Below are positions 62,984 to 64,000 of a DNA stretch of 64,000 nucleotides, one piece after another. The number at the start of each line of letters is the position of its first letter. Position 1 is the stretch's first letter. A model generated the notes under the pieces. It saw only the letters and a list, made by a program, of their open reading frames with translations. It was not told the origin of the DNA and did no database searches. The DNA is from Chthonomonadales bacterium (GTDB taxonomy: Bacteria; Armatimonadota; Chthonomonadetes; Chthonomonadales; CAJBBX01). The DNA lies in NCBI GenBank assembly GCA_027459625.1, contig DAIDHP010000004.1, positions 1 to 64,000 of the forward strand, given 5' to 3'. Position numbers and translations under genes: made by a program.

Positions 62984-63199
62984 ATGAATCCGGTAGGAAA
63001 CGCAACAAATGCGGCGTTGTTATCAATGCTTGCTCGCAACACCGATGTCAGTAGTCCGGCATCGCTTTCCATTTTGAAGGATGCGATGAACATGGAAACA
63101 AACGCCGCGCAAACCATGCTACAGTCCTTGGACACCAGCAACAGCGGAACGCAATCGCTTCTTCAGTCCGCCGTGAAGGGCTTGGATATAAAAGCGTAA
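62984..63199 (+). CDS. YjfB-like putative motility protein
   Basis: 71 residues, helical and polar: ALLSMLARNTDVSSPASLSILKDAM and MLQSLDTSNSGTQSLLQ, the pattern of the YjfB family found near flagellar and chemotaxis genes. It begins four bases after cheX and is the last gene before a strong terminator. Function unknown. Confidence 0.75.
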   Translation: MNPVGNATNAALLSMLARNTDVSSPASLSILKDAMNMETNAAQTMLQSLDTSNSGTQSLLQSAVKGLDIKA

Positions 63200-63221
63200 G
63201 AACCCAATTCCACCTGTTATG

Positions 63222-63262
63222 CGCATAGGAGCGTCACCAGTGACGCTCCTATGTGTAACCCT
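63222..63262 (+). terminator. Terminator of the che operon
   Basis: CATAGGAGCGTCA (63224-63236) and TGACGCTCCTATG (63241-63253) form a perfect 13-bp stem with a CCAG loop. Confidence 0.8.
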
Positions 63263-63813
63263 ATTTTGATATTATCATTATTTCCTTTCGTCAAATCCTA
63301 CTTAATCCTCTTTGATTTGCATTCGCTCAACGCTCAAGTCTGCGCTTTCCCTCGCAAGATATTTGCATTCATTTATAATGCCTATGTTTCCAATCAGAAA
63401 GAGGTGAATTCGATAGGAAACATCTCGTTATGACATAACTGACTTGAACTGCTGTTGATTAGGTGTATGAGTGAATGTGAGATATTTGATTTTCAATCCA
63501 AAGTGCCATTCGAATCGGCATGACCACGAAACTCTGTGAAAAGAAGTGATAATTTGGATGGAATGATCACATCGGTGGCTAAAAACAATCTTGAAATTCA
63601 CAACAAAGATGATAACAGCGAGGAAAGTCCATATTGACTTAAGCGGGAAAAGTATTTAAAATGAAATTGTTCACCATTCATATTTGTCTGGATATCCCAA
63701 AGGATCTGCAAAGCGGAGAGTGTCCAGTATCTCGAGTCTATTTCATCGTTTAATTTTAATGGGTTCATCATATTTGAAAGCATCACGTCAATTTTGAAGT
63801 GCTGGAGAGGAAT
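63263..63813. other. Intergenic region before the GH38-like gene
   Basis: About 550 AT-rich bases without a supported frame. It should contain the promoter of the gene at 63814; no clear boxes were found. Confidence 0.4.
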
Positions 63814-64000
63814 ATGCAATTAAGGTTCGGGGTTTTTTGTCTGATAGGCGTTTTGCTTATTTTCTCATGCGCCAAGATTTACGCACAATCAGGAGGTCGA
63901 AACTACTTCCACGACGGTTACTTGGATATCGTTTCGTCAAGCCATCAGGATATCGCCTGGATGGATACGCCCCAAGCCTGCGAGGAGTATCGCATTGATC
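63814..64000 (+). CDS. Exported GH38-like alpha-mannosidase, 5' part
   Basis: Only the first 62 codons are in the window. ATG 63814 has GGAGAGG upstream. A signal peptide (FGVFCLIGVLLIFSCAKIYA) precedes YLDIVSSSHQDIAWMDTP, which is the H-x-D zinc-binding start of family 38 glycosidases (here HQD in place of the usual HWD). The cysteine in the signal region may instead make it a lipoprotein. The rest is beyond the right edge. Confidence 0.7.
   Translation, partial: MQLRFGVFCLIGVLLIFSCAKIYAQSGGRNYFHDGYLDIVSSSHQDIAWMDTPQACEEYRID

Noticed and set aside
63251-63433. A 60-codon plus-strand frame after the che operon
   Set aside because: It overlaps the terminator region, lacks a ribosome binding site and shows no protein-like pattern.
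1-64000. tRNA or rRNA genes
   Set aside because: A scan for T-loop-like GGTTCGAATCC segments with matching acceptor stems and for rRNA cores in the gaps found none.

Overview
This 64 kb window reads as part of the chromosome of a free-living diderm bacterium of intermediate GC content. Gene content (a CsaB pyruvyl transferase overlapping a DUF5693 membrane protein, a zinc-ribbon DUF2339 protein, several Gfo/Idh/MocA oxidoreductases, glycoside hydrolases of families 3, 4 and 38, CheC/CheD/CheX chemotaxis proteins, frequent TTG starts) fits Armatimonadota or a neighbouring phylum best. No rRNA gene is present, so that placement is an inference. An outer-membrane type beta-barrel, an RND pump and the diaminopimelate enzyme DapF support a diderm cell wall.

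Layout. 1-80: the 3' end of a probable group II intron. 0.2-11.6 kb: sugar metabolism (Gfo/Idh oxidoreductase, GH3 beta-glycosidase with a PA14 insert, GalT, TIM-barrel isomerase) with two paralogous secreted repeat proteins. 11.7-16.8 kb: housekeeping genes miaA, hfq and dapF, then a lysine-rich secreted protein, a PAP2 phosphatase and a LolA-like protein. 16.9-23.3 kb: a stress or efflux module (DUF2892, RND pump, adaptor, ArsR regulator, DUF302). 23.5-28.7 kb: HEAT protein, Tat-exported Gfo/Idh and a large beta-barrel with a repeated N-terminal TIWEKLN motif. 29-33.5 kb: csaB/DUF5693, rhomboid protease, FKBP. 34-43.2 kb: TPR membrane protein, a possible glycosidase, and an overlapping SIS/M20/M16 operon. 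43.4-47.3 kb: polyol and sugar dehydrogenases, then folB. 47.4-52.4 kb: nadA and a short nuoABCDH operon. 52.4-56.1 kb: GH4, Gfo/Idh and a CARF-domain protein of CRISPR type III signalling type. 56.2-57.5 kb: rplJL with a recognisable promoter and leader attenuator. 57.6-63.2 kb: cheC, cheD, HDOD, cheB, cheR, cheY, cheX and a YjfB-like gene. From 63.8 kb: the start of a GH38-like gene.

The physiology suggested is scavenging of plant or microbial glycans (GH3, GH4, GH38, GalT, several NAD(P)-dependent sugar oxidoreductases), respiration through a complex I whose genes are split, and regulated motility. The two observations most worth following are the lone CARF effector converging on the ribosomal stalk genes with no CRISPR array or cas gene in view, and a family of about 80-bp nested palindromes with GGTAATTGCAAAATTC termini scattered in intergenic gaps.
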